Of a stretch of 64,000 nt of DNA, positions 36,158 through 48,431 are shown one piece after another. Source of the DNA: Albugo candida (lineage: Eukaryota > Oomycota > Peronosporomycetes > Albuginales); contig JBDOQK010000018.1 of NCBI GenBank assembly GCA_040437565.1, positions 458,578 through 522,577 on the forward strand, given 5' to 3'. The notes beneath the pieces were generated by a model. That model searched no databases, had not been told where the DNA came from, and worked only from the letters and a program-made list of their open reading frames with translations. The stretch's first letter is position 1; every line of letters starts with the position of its first letter. The translations under genes and the position numbers were made by a program.

Positions 36158-39100
36158 ATGTCGATTGGCCTTGAGATAGCGCATGTGTTTGGATACGGGG
36201 GTGTGGGATTGCATATGGTTGATGAAGATAGAATTATGCATTCCTGTGGTAATAATATCAAAATTCAGTCACTCAAAAATCATTCTCAGCAAATTCTGTC
36301 TCGTTCCAATTCACGTCCAGTTGTGACGATAGAGTACAGTCATAGGACCTCTTTGATCGCGCTCACTCAGCGTGAAAGTCATTTATATGTATACCTTTAT
36401 AGTACGAAGGAAAAAGGTTTAGTAAAAAAACTGCAATGGCCAAAAAGTATCACCATTTGCGATGATGCAAGGCACTTGGCTGAAATCTCTCACGTGTGCT
36501 TTTCAAGTTGTGGAAGAAGACTTGCCGCTTTCAAAAAAGAACTCCAGAGCGATAGCTTGGTTGAGCTGTGTATTTGGGATATAATGGAACAGTTTATAAT
36601 AGTGCAATTGGATATAGATATGATTCAAACACTTGCTATATTCTCATTTGATCCCCATAATGTGAGTCACTTACTAACCGGAACGGAAAAAGGACTAGAA
36701 ATATGGTACTTTTACCGAACAGATGCTTCGTGCACACACATACGTAAAACAATGAATCTTTCACATGCAAGAGAACGTAATAATGATTCTCCTGATAAAA
36801 TTGGACTGCATGAACGCAGAAATCAAGCGATCAGTCATTGTTGGCTCTCTGACAAAGATGTTCTGGTCGGAAATAAAGCCGGGGAACTGGTACACATCGA
36901 ACTATCAAGATCAGAGACCCAACCAGTTTTGATTCCTGTAGCCACTCGGGCAGAAAACCCCAACATTATCTCAATTGTGCATGTCAATACGTATATTCTG
37001 CTCACCTACACCGATGGAGTTCTTTACTGGGTACGGATGAATGACTACCAAATTCTACATACAGCAAACATGTTCAATGAGAATGATTCTTTTGCGTCAG
37101 AACAGCCTACAAGAAGTGTAGTTTCGGTTGCACCGTCTCCAGAGAAGACTATTATTACTATCGGTACTAACGGAGGTCACATATTTACAGTTAGAACCGA
37201 TATACCGAAAAAAGAAATTGAAGACGATGAAGTGGTGGCGGGATTCACTGAAAATGAGGATCTCAATGCACGTGAAACTGACGCTGTATCGAGTAAATTG
37301 ATTTTATCTCGTGGGTTGTTTCATACCGGGGCGATTTGTGCTGCTGCTGTCCTCACTCCTTGTCGAAGTAATTACGAGGATGATATTATATGTGTGACTG
37401 GAGGAGAACGCGGAATCCTTTTCTTGTGGGATATTTGTATGGGTAGGATTCTGCATGGAATTAGTTTGGCATCTCTTGTTTGTCCATACTCAATTCCAGC
37501 AGACGCGTCCGATGACAGCGCGGCGTATGCGAGCACATACCTGAAATCTTGCCAGGCTGTCATCACGGCTCTAGACGCTCGCGTCACAGATCCCATAATA
37601 CTTGTTGGTGACAGTATGGGTATCGTCCGAGTCGTATATGCCAGCACTAGAGTTGAAGAAACCGAAAACGGATCAAAGTCGATAGAATTGGAACTGCTAC
37701 ACTCAGTACATTTGTTTCATTCTCTGATCGATCTGATTCAAATTCATCANNNNNNNNNNNNNNNNNNNNNNNNNNNNNNNNNNNNNNNNNNNNNNNNNNN
37801 NNNNNNNNNNNNNNNNNNNNNNNNNNNNNNNNNNNNNNNNNNNNNNNNNTCCATACTCAATTCCAGCAGACGCGTCCGATGACAGCGCGGCGTATGCGAG
37901 CACATACCTGAAATCTTGCCAGGCTGTCATCACGGCTCTAGACGCTCGCGTCACAGATCCCATAATACTTGTTGGTGACAGTATGGGTATCGTCCGAGTC
38001 GTATATGCCAGCACTAGAGTTGAAGAAACCGAAAACGGATCAAAGTCGATAGAATTGGAACTGCTACACTCAGTACATTTGTTTCATTCTCTGATCGATC
38101 TGATTCAAATTCATCATACCGAACCTTTCTCGCTTATAACATCGACTTGTAGTGACATAGTCTATATTTTGTCCCTCGACGATAACAGTGTGTTCGAGAT
38201 CGTGGCTTTTTGGAAGGTACCTCTCGGATCTTCGAGTCATAACGATAATGATACATGCACAGATGTACATTGGATTCCAACTGATCATCACAATGAATCA
38301 TCTCTTGCGTTTATATGCCTGACTATGCAAGGAAGAATACACGAAGTGCATTACGTCCCACAAGAGTCAAATGGTATAAATGCATCGACTTCTCGAACAG
38401 TAGAATTCTCCGATTTGCTCATGCAGCGATGTCCTGCTCAGCTGAAAGAAGAGATGGTCGCTACTAGCCACTCAGCTTCTCAAATTGATGCCACATCAAC
38501 CAAGAAGAATTGTATTATCTTGCAGCCGATCAAAATTGCTCCCTTAGGATTTATGCTCTCGATAACACCATACCGGAACGATTTGATGCTATGGCAATAT
38601 AAAAGTAAAGGTCGAGATGCGAATAGAAACGATATCTCCCAGGACGTTCTCCCTGAAATAATTGAAGTCAAACACAAGATCATTGTGAAGGATGCACATG
38701 ACAATGGGGTAACAGCAATTGCATCGTTTCAATCGGCATGTTTCGGAAAAAAACAAGAGATTGTTGCAACTGGCAGCGTGAATGGTATAATTAATCTTTG
38801 GACGATATCCGACTTACCTATGGACAAAGCGGATAGTGCCTTTCATGCTTCTAAACTCGATGACTTTAGGTTAGTGAAACGAAAAACGATTTCTGCTCAC
38901 GCTGGTGCAGTNNNNNNNNNNNNNNNNNNNNNNNNNNNNNNNNNNNNNNNNNNNNNNNNNNNNNNNNNNNNNNNNNNNNNNNNNNNNNNNNNNNNNNNNN
39001 NNNNNNNNNNNACGACTTTGAAATTCGTCTGCTTAAACAATGGATTACGGCTCATTTCAACTGGCAGTGACGGCGCGGTTTTAATCATACATGCACACAT

Positions 39101-42100
39101 TTCAAATTTTGATGAAAAAAATTTTGGACGACTCCAGCCTAGCACTACTCGACAGAACCTTGCACGAGATGCTGCTAGCATAAGATCGAGAAAAATCAAT
39201 AACGATGAAGGCAACGAAATTCAGGAAAGAGTACCCGTCAAATTTTTCAGCATGGGAAATGAATGTTTCACCAGTCGGTTACACGAAGAACTTGAATGTA
39301 TCAGGCGAAGTCGAATCGATTCAGCAAAAGTAGATACACGACTTAGGTTAAGCGTTTTGAAGACAAGATTGGAACAACTGGTGAATGAAAATCGATCATA
39401 TCCTGAGCAGGAGCAACTTGATATTGAAAGCCTTGTCATCAATCTTGAACGAAAAGCTTTAATCTCAGCTCAGAATAGAGATAAATCTCAGCAAATGTTC
39501 GAAACCATATCGAATAAGATAACTCGCAACAAAATTATCCTGGAGAGAATGAAGAGGGAGTTTTGGGACCCAAACATCGTTCAAGGGAGCTTAATACACT
39601 CTCTCTTAGGTCGAAGCACTATATCAAGATTACAGACAGAAGGGAATATCGTTCTTCCGAAATTGAGCGAGCCCAGTGAGGTTCAGAATATCCCGGTCCG
39701 CAAATTGCCCAAAAAAGACGAAGAACTAGCTAGGAAAATATATCTTCTTCGTCTCATTGAGCTTGAGAACAGTAAATATGAAGACGAACTAAATCGATCC
39801 AAGAAAACACCTGCGGAAGATCAAATTTCTGCAAGTTGGTTCAATGGAAAGAGAAAAAATGATCCTTTGGTGGAATTCCCTGTTCGTTTCAACAGCATTG
39901 TACTGACAACGACACAATGGTTAATAAACGGAGGTATTCATCATCCGTTGACAAGCAGATGGGTAAGGGCCAATACTGCTGCCGAAACCAGTTTGGAAAC
40001 TGCTGTAAAAGATAAAGAAACCAAGGTCACAGCTCTGACATCTGGAAACTTGACCATGACTGAAGTTGACCCTCTATTTCTGGCTGGTTGTAATGGGTCT
40101 ACGTATCGACAAGATGTTGCTGCATATGAACTTGGGCAAGGAAGGAGAGTATTAAACGTCACTTCGAGCTTTCTTCTTCTATATCATCCAATTACGATGC
40201 GAACCACCCGGCAAAATCGTCTTCAAGTCTACCTACTCCAGCAATACGAACGCTTTCTTTGTAGTGCATACAATGATACATTTGAAATACTTCGAAAAGA
40301 AAGCGCTTCTAAAATGGGATTGATCCAGCAGAAGATAGAACAACTACACGACATTGCGCAGGAACTCGGAACAACAAGCCATGAATTTGCACTGAGTCCC
40401 CACTCAAAAGATGAGATCTTGGCTTCAATATTCCACAGGGGACCTGATTTTCATAAACGATCGCAGGCCCTCACTAGCACAGACTTCAATAACACCGGTA
40501 GAACAGAAAATCAAATTTCAAATCGGGCTTTGATTGAGATGATGGATGGGACTCTAGAAGGGAAGAAAGAAACTGTACTATCACAGAAAAGCATCGAGAA
40601 GGAGGCTTGGATGGTAGAAACACCTCTAGATGAAATGACACCCGATCAACGTAAGCAAGTGATCGCGGTGGAAGCTTTGCAACAGAAGCTTGTAGAAGAA
40701 AAAGACAAATACCGCAAACTTTTGGATTCGGAGGCTCGCAAAATTCGACTTGAGATTCTTGAAGTTTCAAAAGCTTTCGATGAAAGAATGAGAAGTATGC
40801 AAGATCTTCACACCAGCATACAGAAGCTGGTTCTTATACAGCAGCTATACGCATTGGGACTCGTTTGTGGTATCATGACTCGTGAGGATCTGGTCAAGTC
40901 GATTTTAGATTTAAACGAAATGATGGCGTGCACTCGTTTAAGTGCTGGAAAAGCGAAAGAACGTGTTGATAAATTTGCGCTGCACATTGATGAATGCCAT
41001 GAGCACCTTGTACGTGTAACTGACCAAGATAAATCTCTGGAACGTTCGTTCAAAAAAGATCTTGAAAACCTCGTTGCAATATCAGAATCATCAGTGTCGT
41101 CGGCATCCTCTAGCAATGTACACTCCCTTCCGATCGATCATGATCTCTTTAAAGCGCTCATGAAATTATACAAAAAGAGGAAGATAGATAGTACGAGTGA
41201 AAGCCGACGAGAGGGAACTCAACCAGCTATTCTATTAGATGAAAAGAATAAAGTTAGACAGAAGGAGAAAACTCCGTTGAAACTTTCAAAACCTAGCATC
41301 TCAACAAAAACTGCAAACTCTGTTATACAACGGCGTGATATTACATTTGACTCGGAAAGTGCAAGTATCGAGGCGTTGGATTCACAAGCATTTGGAGAAC
41401 GATCGAAAAGCGGGCTGAATAAAGTCGATTCTGTGAGCGTTATCCCACTATGCTATGACATCGATTGTCCAACTGGGCTGAATGTAACTGATCGGGTGTG
41501 GAAAGCTCTAAATGAGCTGCGGACAAAAAAGATAATCAGCGAAAAGTATGTAAAACAGAGATCCGATCAGTATGCAACCGCCAAGTCGTTCGGAGAGGAT
41601 CTTCAAAATATTTGGCAAAACGTCCTGATGGATTGTAATCTGCAAACAAAGTTGCTCGAAAAGCAACATGAATATTTAGTTCAGTTGAACAAGGAATCGC
41701 CTGTATTGCTAAATCTGAAACAAGGCCAAGATGAAACCGGCATTAGCAATTACATTTCGGGGCTCCCTTATGATGACGTATTGATGGAAACCAAAATACA
41801 CAGTAAAGAATCACAAAGCGCCATTATGGTTGATCGGCAGAGCGTCGTAGCGTTCAATGAGGCAATTCGATTNNNNNNNNNNNNNNNNNNNNNNNNNNNN
41901 NNNNNNNNNNNNNNNNNNNNNNNNNNNNNNNNNNNNNNNNNNNNNNNNNNNNNNNNNNNNNNNNNNNNNNNNAGAACGATCGAAAAGCGGGCTGAATAAA
42001 GTCGATTCTGTGAGCGTTATCCCACTATGCTATGACATCGATTGTCCAACTGGGCTGAATGTAACTGATCGGGTGTGGAAAGCTCTAAATGAGCTGCGGA

Positions 42101-43083
42101 CAAAAAAGATAATCAGCGAAAAGTATGTAAAACAGAGATCCGATCAGTATGCAACCGCCAAGTCGTTCGGAGAGGATCTTCAAAATATTTGGCAAAACGT
42201 CCTGATGGATTGTAATCTGCAAACAAAGTTGCTCGAAAAGCAACATGAATATTTAGTTCAGTTGAACAAGGAATCGCCTGTATTGCTAAATCTGAAACAA
42301 GGCCAAGATGAAACCGGCATTAGCAATTACATTTCGGGGCTCCCTTATGATGACGTATTGATGGAAACCAAAATACACAGTAAAGAATCACAAAGCGCCA
42401 TTATGGTTGATCGGCAGAGCGTCGTAGCGTTCAATGAGGCAATTCGATTACGTGGAATCGATCAGGTCCAGATTTTGTCCAAGATAAAAAATTTTCGCAA
42501 GTCAATTAATCAAATGGAATGGGAGCATGAATTACTAAAATTTCAAAAACACGATATTGAAGAAAAATACATCGACTTTCAATTGATTCGAGTCACGAAA
42601 GAATTGCACGAAGTAATACAGAATGGCTCCACGACCACAAAACAAAAGCGTGAAGTTCAGCAATTGGAAGCAAAGTTGAGTCATATTGAGAAACATAAAC
42701 AGCATGCTCAAACGAAGCAAAATAACCAGGATCAAAAGATTCTGTCTCAACTAAAAGATTTAGAAAATGAAAATGCCAAATTTGCTGCTCAAATCGATCA
42801 GGCTGAAGTACAAGTACAGATCCGCCGCAATATTTTGCAAAGCCGGCAACATGTACTCCAGAGTCCTGCAGAAAGCCGACCTTCAGGGAATGAAAACTGT
42901 CCAATACTGAATCCGTCTATGCGAATGAAAGCTATCCAAGTGCGTCGAAAGCTAATCGAGTTGACAAAGTCGCAAACTATGGATATCGACTGCTTACGAC
43001 AGGAGCTCAATAAAATGCGACAAAAGACTTTCCCTTCATTTGTAGAACACAAAAAGACCGAATTTCTCCCAGATCACAATTAG
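36158..43083 (+). CDS. CFAP43: Cilia- and flagella-associated protein 43 (WD-repeat, coiled coil)
   Basis: Intronless frame from ATG 36158 to the stop at 43081-43083. With two overlaps read once (267 and 477 bp) it has 1,993 codons, of which about 34 are undetermined in a third, true gap (38912-39011). The N-terminal half is WD40-like (CGNNIKIQ near residue 30, SSCGRRLAAF, HCWLSDKDVLVGNKAG, VNGIINLW, STGSDGAV). The second half is long coiled coil. The end (VRRKLIELTKSQTMDIDCLR ... MRQKTFPSF, from about residue 1,943) matches the CFAP43 C-terminus. CFAP43 works with CFAP44 in the tether and tether-head complex that holds inner dynein arm f to the axonemal doublet. Its presence implies flagellated zoospores. 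CFAP44 is the main alternative, but the N- and C-terminal matches favour CFAP43. Confidence 0.88.
37483..38116. repeat. Gap with duplicated flank, 267 bp, in CFAP43
   Basis: 37483-37749 equals 37850-38116 around 100 N (37750-37849); offset 367 shifts frame and falsely splits the gene. Confidence 0.95.
38912..39011. other. Assembly gap without flanking duplication, in CFAP43 WD40 region
   Basis: Run of 100 N between HAGA and TTLKFVCL codons. The flanks differ, so real WD40 sequence of unknown length is missing here. Confidence 0.85.
41396..42449. repeat. Gap with duplicated flank, 477 bp, in CFAP43
   Basis: 41396-41872 equals 41973-42449 around 100 N (41873-41972); the longest overlap in the window, offset 577, out of frame. 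Confidence 0.95.
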
Positions 43084-43135
43084 AGGATTCTCTTCTCAGA
43101 AAACCTATTTAGAAGTCTTAGTAGATGACATAGGT

Positions 43136-43765
43136 CTAAACTCTCCCTCCTGCGTTTCGAGGATTATGGTCGTTATCGCAATTAGAAACATTCAGTCTCA
43201 ATTTTTGTATAATCATCTCGATAGCGGAGTTAAGCTGTACGAAACCTTTGTCCCTCATACTGATTCCAAAACCTGCGCCTCTGACTTGTTGAACGACAAA
43301 GTAAAATCACCATAAAAGATTAAGCGATTGAGACGATGTGTTCATATTATGACCGCAATAAAGCAATATAGTAGAAGGTAAATAGAGCAATTCAGTGTCA
43401 ATGTCAAGGATAAGACGTTCGCAAGCCTTCTCGAGTTTTTTTCGGTCATTCGTACTCTACGAATAATTTGGTTGACTCACATTACTGTGCATGTTTCATG
43501 TATGATAAATTTACTGATTGTAGTATATGCAAAATATTCTCAAAAGCGCGACAANNNNNNNNNNNNNNNNNNNNNNNNNNNNNNNNNNNNNNNNNNNNNN
43601 NNNNNNNNNNNNNNNNNNNNNNNNNNNNNNNNNNNNNNNNNNNNNNNNNNNNNNGTACTCTACGAATAATTTGGTTGACTCACATTACTGTGCATGTTTC
43701 ATGTATGATAAATTTACTGATTGTAGTATATGCAAAATATTCTCAAAAGCGCGACAAAATTGCAT
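43136..43765 (-). CDS. Possible small three-exon gene, unknown product
   Basis: Minus-strand exons can be placed at 43718-43765 (MQFCRAFENILHILQS), 43354-43456 (STNDRKKLEKACERLILDID...) and 43136-43278 (AGFGISMRDKGFVQLNSAIE... to a stop). The first intron has good signals (GTAAAT ... ATTCGTAG, 58 bp once the 103-bp overlap at 43452-43757 is read once). The second donor (GTCATA) is weak. The sum is 97 residues with phases agreeing. A possible earlier exon (LPLKEAFHLNLTRNLADC, donor GTAAGA near 43,816) and a basic frame at 44,121-43,906 could belong to a longer form. Convergent with CFAP43, 52 bp between stops. Family not recognised. Confidence 0.35.
43452..43757. repeat. Gap with duplicated flank, 103 bp
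   Basis: 43452-43554 equals 43655-43757 around 100 N (43555-43654). Confidence 0.95.
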
Positions 43766-44244
43766 GATTTTTTAACGGACCGATATTCACTGCCTTTTAT
43801 CCGTTCTTACACAATCAGCGAGATTGCGGGTCAGATTAAGGTGAAAAGCTTCTTTCAAGGGCAAGATTGCTCTGGAAAACAAAAGTTCTGGTTGGGAGGT
43901 CTTGTTCAGGGGAAGCCAGAAGTCGGGCGTAAGTTGTTCCTGATTTCTGACTTCATGCGATGGAGCAATGTAAAATGTCTTCGCTTCGATTTCTTTCGTC
44001 TCGCGACCGCATGTTGCCTCATTCTAAGAGCTTTAACTTGGAGATATCCTGGAGAGATGTTCGAAAAATGCCCTTCATATTCATTTGTCAATTTCGTTCC
44101 ATCAATCAAAGCGGCATACAAGAAAATCTATTTGTGTGAGGTGAGTAGTCTACAAGACAAACTAGACTGTCTTATTTGACAGGTAGTGCTATGATTTGTG
44201 AATTCTCCCGCCGTAACATTGAACAAAAGCAAGTTTTTTCGTTG

Positions 44245-44394
44245 ATGGGCACAAGCTGCTTCCTCCTTCTGTTTTACCTCACCTCTACTTGCTCGTCCTC
44301 TTCACCCCAACATCTTGTGTGTACAAAGGACGAAAGAACCATGCCCGTGATTAATGTGGAAGCAGCGTGGATGTGTGAAATTACACCTATCTAA
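44245..44394 (+). CDS. Tiny putative secreted peptide, low confidence
   Basis: Frame of 49 residues starting MGTSCFLLLFYLTSTCSSSS, shaped like a signal peptide with a cleavage region near residue 18, then a short tail with two Cys. A diverged copy lies about 250 bp downstream (next entry). There is no RxLR or CHxC motif. It may be a small secreted protein or chance. Confidence 0.25.
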   Translation: MGTSCFLLLFYLTSTCSSSSPQHLVCTKDERTMPVINVEAAWMCEITPI

Positions 44395-44732
44395 GACGCA
44401 CATCACTCGCAGATACACCAGGAAGCCCACTCTCAATTCTACTATTTATTTCTGGACAGTGCAAACCTTAGTACATACATATGTAATGAAAGCGCTTGTC
44501 GCCTTGGAATATTCGCACAAGCTTTGTCTATATGGTCTTATCTCTTCTTGCTTGTGCTTCACCCAATGACTCGTGTGTACGAACTACGGTTGAACCTTTT
44601 TCGTTAGAAACGTAGTATGGCCGCGTGATCTTCCCCTCATTTGAGATACACTCAGCTAAAGAGAGTAGAAAGACCAACCCCTGTTCAGGCTTTATTTCAT
44701 ACAGTTAAATCTCAGTACATCAATAGGCAAGG
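44395..44732 (+). repeat. Diverged tandem copy of 44.24-44.48 kb
   Basis: 44,530-44,620 reads MVLSLLACASPNDSCVRTTV to a stop, comparable with the previous peptide (TSTCSSSSPQHLVCTK). The flanking 44,640-44,720 resembles 44,390-44,480 (CCT-TTCA...TTTATTTC...CAGT...AGTACAT). This suggests an old tandem duplication with a unit of about 250 bp. Confidence 0.3.
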
Positions 44733-44845
44733 NNNNNNNNNNNNNNNNNNNNNNNNNNNNNNNNNNNNNNNNNNNNNNNNNNNNNNNNNNNNNNNNNNNN
44801 NNNNNNNNNNNNNNNNNNNNNNNNNNNNNNNNTCAATAGGCAAGG
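44720..44845. repeat. Gap with duplicated flank, 13 bp
   Basis: TCAATAGGCAAGG at 44720-44732 recurs at 44833-44845 around 100 N (44733-44832); short, so less certain than the others. Confidence 0.75.
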
Positions 44846-44849
44846 ATAA

Positions 44850-47800
44850 AAGTGCCTGATACCTTAAATCCTACAAACTGATTCGATATGGTGGTTTATC
44901 TCGGCACTATATATGACAAAGGTAGCTTACTATACCTGTTCGAATAGGGTTGATGATTCACTTCAATGAGATTTTGGTAAAGACAAGCGCGCTTCGATGC
45001 TGGCGATGCTGATAATCCTCCACTTCTTCCGAAAACGTCGTATGACATGTCAATGCTCTGATCAGTTTTATACTCACTTGACTGGTCACGCATTGGGTTT
45101 GAATCTGGCAAGAGATCGTCAGACACCAAAATCTCAAGATTGTAACGTCACATCTTCTCGAGTGTATGATGGTAAAATTGGACGTTGTGTATTCATGTAG
45201 ACGCTCAGGAGATCTGATAAAGGAAGTGGAGTGGCAAGACCCTCGAGCTCACCGTGAAGAAGACAGCAAAAACTCGAAGCATACCTTTGTTGAAGTCACG
45301 ATAAAACTTCGCAAGTATTCGGCGCACAAGAAGTCTAGTGCGATAATAATCAACACCGTTATCTTCGTGTTATCAATTTGATTGCCTGATGACGCATATT
45401 CTCGGCGCGCGCTCCTATCAGAACGACAGCTTTGCATTACTGTAAAACTGACGGAGTCATTGTCACGTTACTTTTCCAGCATTGATCTTTTCTCAACAAA
45501 GCACGAATGATAGAAATAGGTGTTTTTGGGGCTATCAGCTCCAAGACCTGAACAGCAAAAATTGACAACGAAGCGAACATCAGACGATATCGTGGACTAA
45601 AATGAATGGAAGCTCAATGAATCGCCTACTATCACAGAAACAACGTATCAGATATGGGTAAATAGAATAGGTACGAAGCAAGTCCATGGGCTCCATCGAC
45701 AGGATAGACGTCAATCGGAAGATTCTTCGATTGTGTCCAACGCTGCTGCTTATGTCACGTCGACGCTATTTCATTGATTACATTGGAACATGCAAATCGA
45801 TTGACTTGCCTGTAAGAGCCGGGTCTTTACTAGTCATAAGATGGAGTTTATTTCTGCAGTAGAAAAGTTTTTGTAAGAATCCGATAAGAATTTTACGAAG
45901 TGATGGAGTGCTATTTAGGTTGGAAGTATTACTTGGACATCAGCACCCGTCTAATCATTGTTTTTTTCTAGAATTATCGAAACTATCCAGCTTCTGATTC
46001 ATCTTTACGGCGTAACCGAGGGCTCGTATTATAAATATACGTCATGTGATGATACGTGAGCACGTCATTATGAATCGATCATCCCATCGAGGTGTAATGC
46101 TGATGGTGCACTTCCAAACAGCACAGGAAGACCTGTTGAAAGGGTCTTCCAGTAAATAATCATTTTCTTCACGCATTACGCATAGTGCATGGGTATTGGC
46201 GATGCAAAAATGTTTCGGTAATGTCTTGGAGTCATTTTGTCGATAGCAGTTTGACGCACTCTGCATACATGCTGTATAATTATAACTGGACATATAACTC
46301 AACACTGCTTAAATACTCCGTAGATCGCGTATTTTGGGTTTCAAATATGATTAGGACCTTATTTTCCAAGTAAGAACCCTCCGCACTGCCCTAGCGTCAC
46401 CTTGACGGCCAAGACACCGGTCACATCGTCAATTCAAGCACCGTGATTGGATTCAGGTTTAGCTTAGTGGATCCGAGCATGTTTGCGAAGTGTCTTTGCG
46501 ATGAAAAAGGTTTACGAGTGCAGGCTCCGGCTTTCCGTATACAAGATCAGCGCGATATTAATGTGTAAGAACTTCTATATTCACTTTCTCTTCGCCGTGT
46601 ACGCTTTGATTACCTCGCATTGTTTCCTGAAGAACACGGTTCGTGTAAATTCCAGTGGTACGTCAGAAAGTGCTTTAGTAAGATACTCATCACAGTCATC
46701 TTGATTTGCGCTATGCTGATATCCTGTCATAAAGCACCAGAGAACGGCAAAGGCTATGACTTTACAACAATAGGTGGAAGTATGTATCTCAACCAAAATC
46801 ACGATCTATTGTCCATCACTCAAAATTCAAGATGGTTGTATCAATGGGATCGCGCACTGATACGTTCCAGCGGACCTTGAAGACTTATAGAAAGCTTGAA
46901 GGAAAATTGCACCGACGCGAGAGTGTCATTCCTTGAACAAAACAAATGCGGGTACTTTGTGCGAAAGTCAAAAAATCCAATTTTATCTCACATAGCCTTG
47001 GTCGGTGATCTCACTGCAATAGATTTTACTATTCGTATCGGAGCACTTCATACCAACATGACAGATCCTGGGTGCAAACATGATAGGAAGCGTCATGCTA
47101 ATTCATGACACTGTGATCCTGCGAATGGTTAGAAGGGTGAGGTAAAAAGGCTCCATGAGCGAAAACGAGGATTTCATTGAGTTGTATTGCGAATGTCAAG
47201 TATTGTATACAGGTTTTTCAGCATGCAACCCGTATCCATATGATGTCAAGAGAGCCGCGTGAAGGCGTCGTCCATGACAGAAGCGGTTCACGCTCTGGAA
47301 GTGTCCAAGAATCGAACACTTTTTCATCGTGAATACAGCTAGTCTGATTCTTCTCGTTGCTCATATAAACTTAATGTGTCAATATTTAGCAAGAACACAT
47401 GCCTACACCCAGCTTGCGCAGTTGTTTAGAAAATTGATATAGATCGACAAACTATTTGTTATGGATAGAGAATCTAACAACGTATTTTTTAGTAAAAGTA
47501 GCGATACAAACCCTTGACTTAGAACGTGATGAAATATGATACAATATATCGAGTGTGGGACGATCCAATCCATATGATACGACCCAGACCAAATAATATG
47601 CTAATGGAGCGATGCCGATTGGTTCTCATATCACTTCTCAAGATGATATGTCCATCATTCTGACAAATACGGATACTTTATAGAATATTAATCTTAGCGC
47701 TGGGGATGAGTTCAAGCTGTTCCAAATGCTTGGTTGTCATTGCGGATATGTGATTGATGGAACGACACTGACGGGCCCAAGTCTTTTTCTCAACTCAGTT

Positions 47801-48431
47801 TTTTGTGAGAAAAAGACCAACAATCTATAAAAACTTTGGGTTCTGATTGGCTGTGTAAATTGATCGCTTCCTTTGCAATCAAGAGTCAAGGATCTCAAGA
47901 ACCTTCAAGTCCCTGCAAAACCTTGGCAACAATCAAAGTTTCGCTCTGCGACATGCAACCTCTCCCGATTCGCTCTAATCACAAAAACGGGTTAGCATTC
48001 ATCACACAGGGAACCGATCAGTCGTATTGTACAAATGAAGTCAACACAATCAGAGCGGAAAGATCCAAGCGAGCAAATCGTTTTCGGTTGCATGAGTGGT
48101 CCTAAGAAGTATTGATTATGTAGGTTCTGATCTCGCTCGATTAGGAACACAATTGCTTCTATCCAACTGACAGCATTTGGCATGCGACGTCAAAGTCAAG
48201 TGATCCACAGGTTATGCAGTTTGTTTCCGACTCCAGTTCAGTATTTGAAGACGATACAGGAAATCATCCCACGAAGATAAGATTTAATTCCCAGTGATTG
48301 CATTTGGACTTTGAATAAGTGAGTTCTGGACTCGCATTCCGTGCAGGTCAGCCATCTTCCCGGTGATTGCCAGACCGCAGCTCATCCATTCAAAGCCCAA
48401 AAACCATTAATGAAGTCGCCTGAAACAAGCT
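44850..48431 (-). repeat. Decayed downstream part of inverted block D
   Basis: No intact gene. Read on the minus strand it follows block A: 47,490-48,139 matches 4,480-3,818, about 45,850-46,500 matches 6,250-5,600, and about 45,120 matches 6,950 and 19,060. A minus frame of 77 codons at 45,129-44,896 (VSDDLLPDSNPMRDQSSEYK) looks protein-like and is broken in A and B. Other frames are short. Confidence 0.5.

Noticed and set aside
41396-42449. Direct 477-bp repeat within CFAP43 as a real internal duplication
   Set aside because: The copies are identical, flank exactly 100 N and shift the frame; an assembly overlap explains all of it.
43730-44179. 149-codon + frame after CFAP43
   Set aside because: It starts inside a duplicated flank, has no recognisable features, and overlaps more protein-like minus-strand exons.
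46483-46880. Pair of frames with hydrophobic starts as a secreted protein gene
   Set aside because: They run opposite to the decayed block D sequence, align to non-coding parts of block A and need doubtful splicing.
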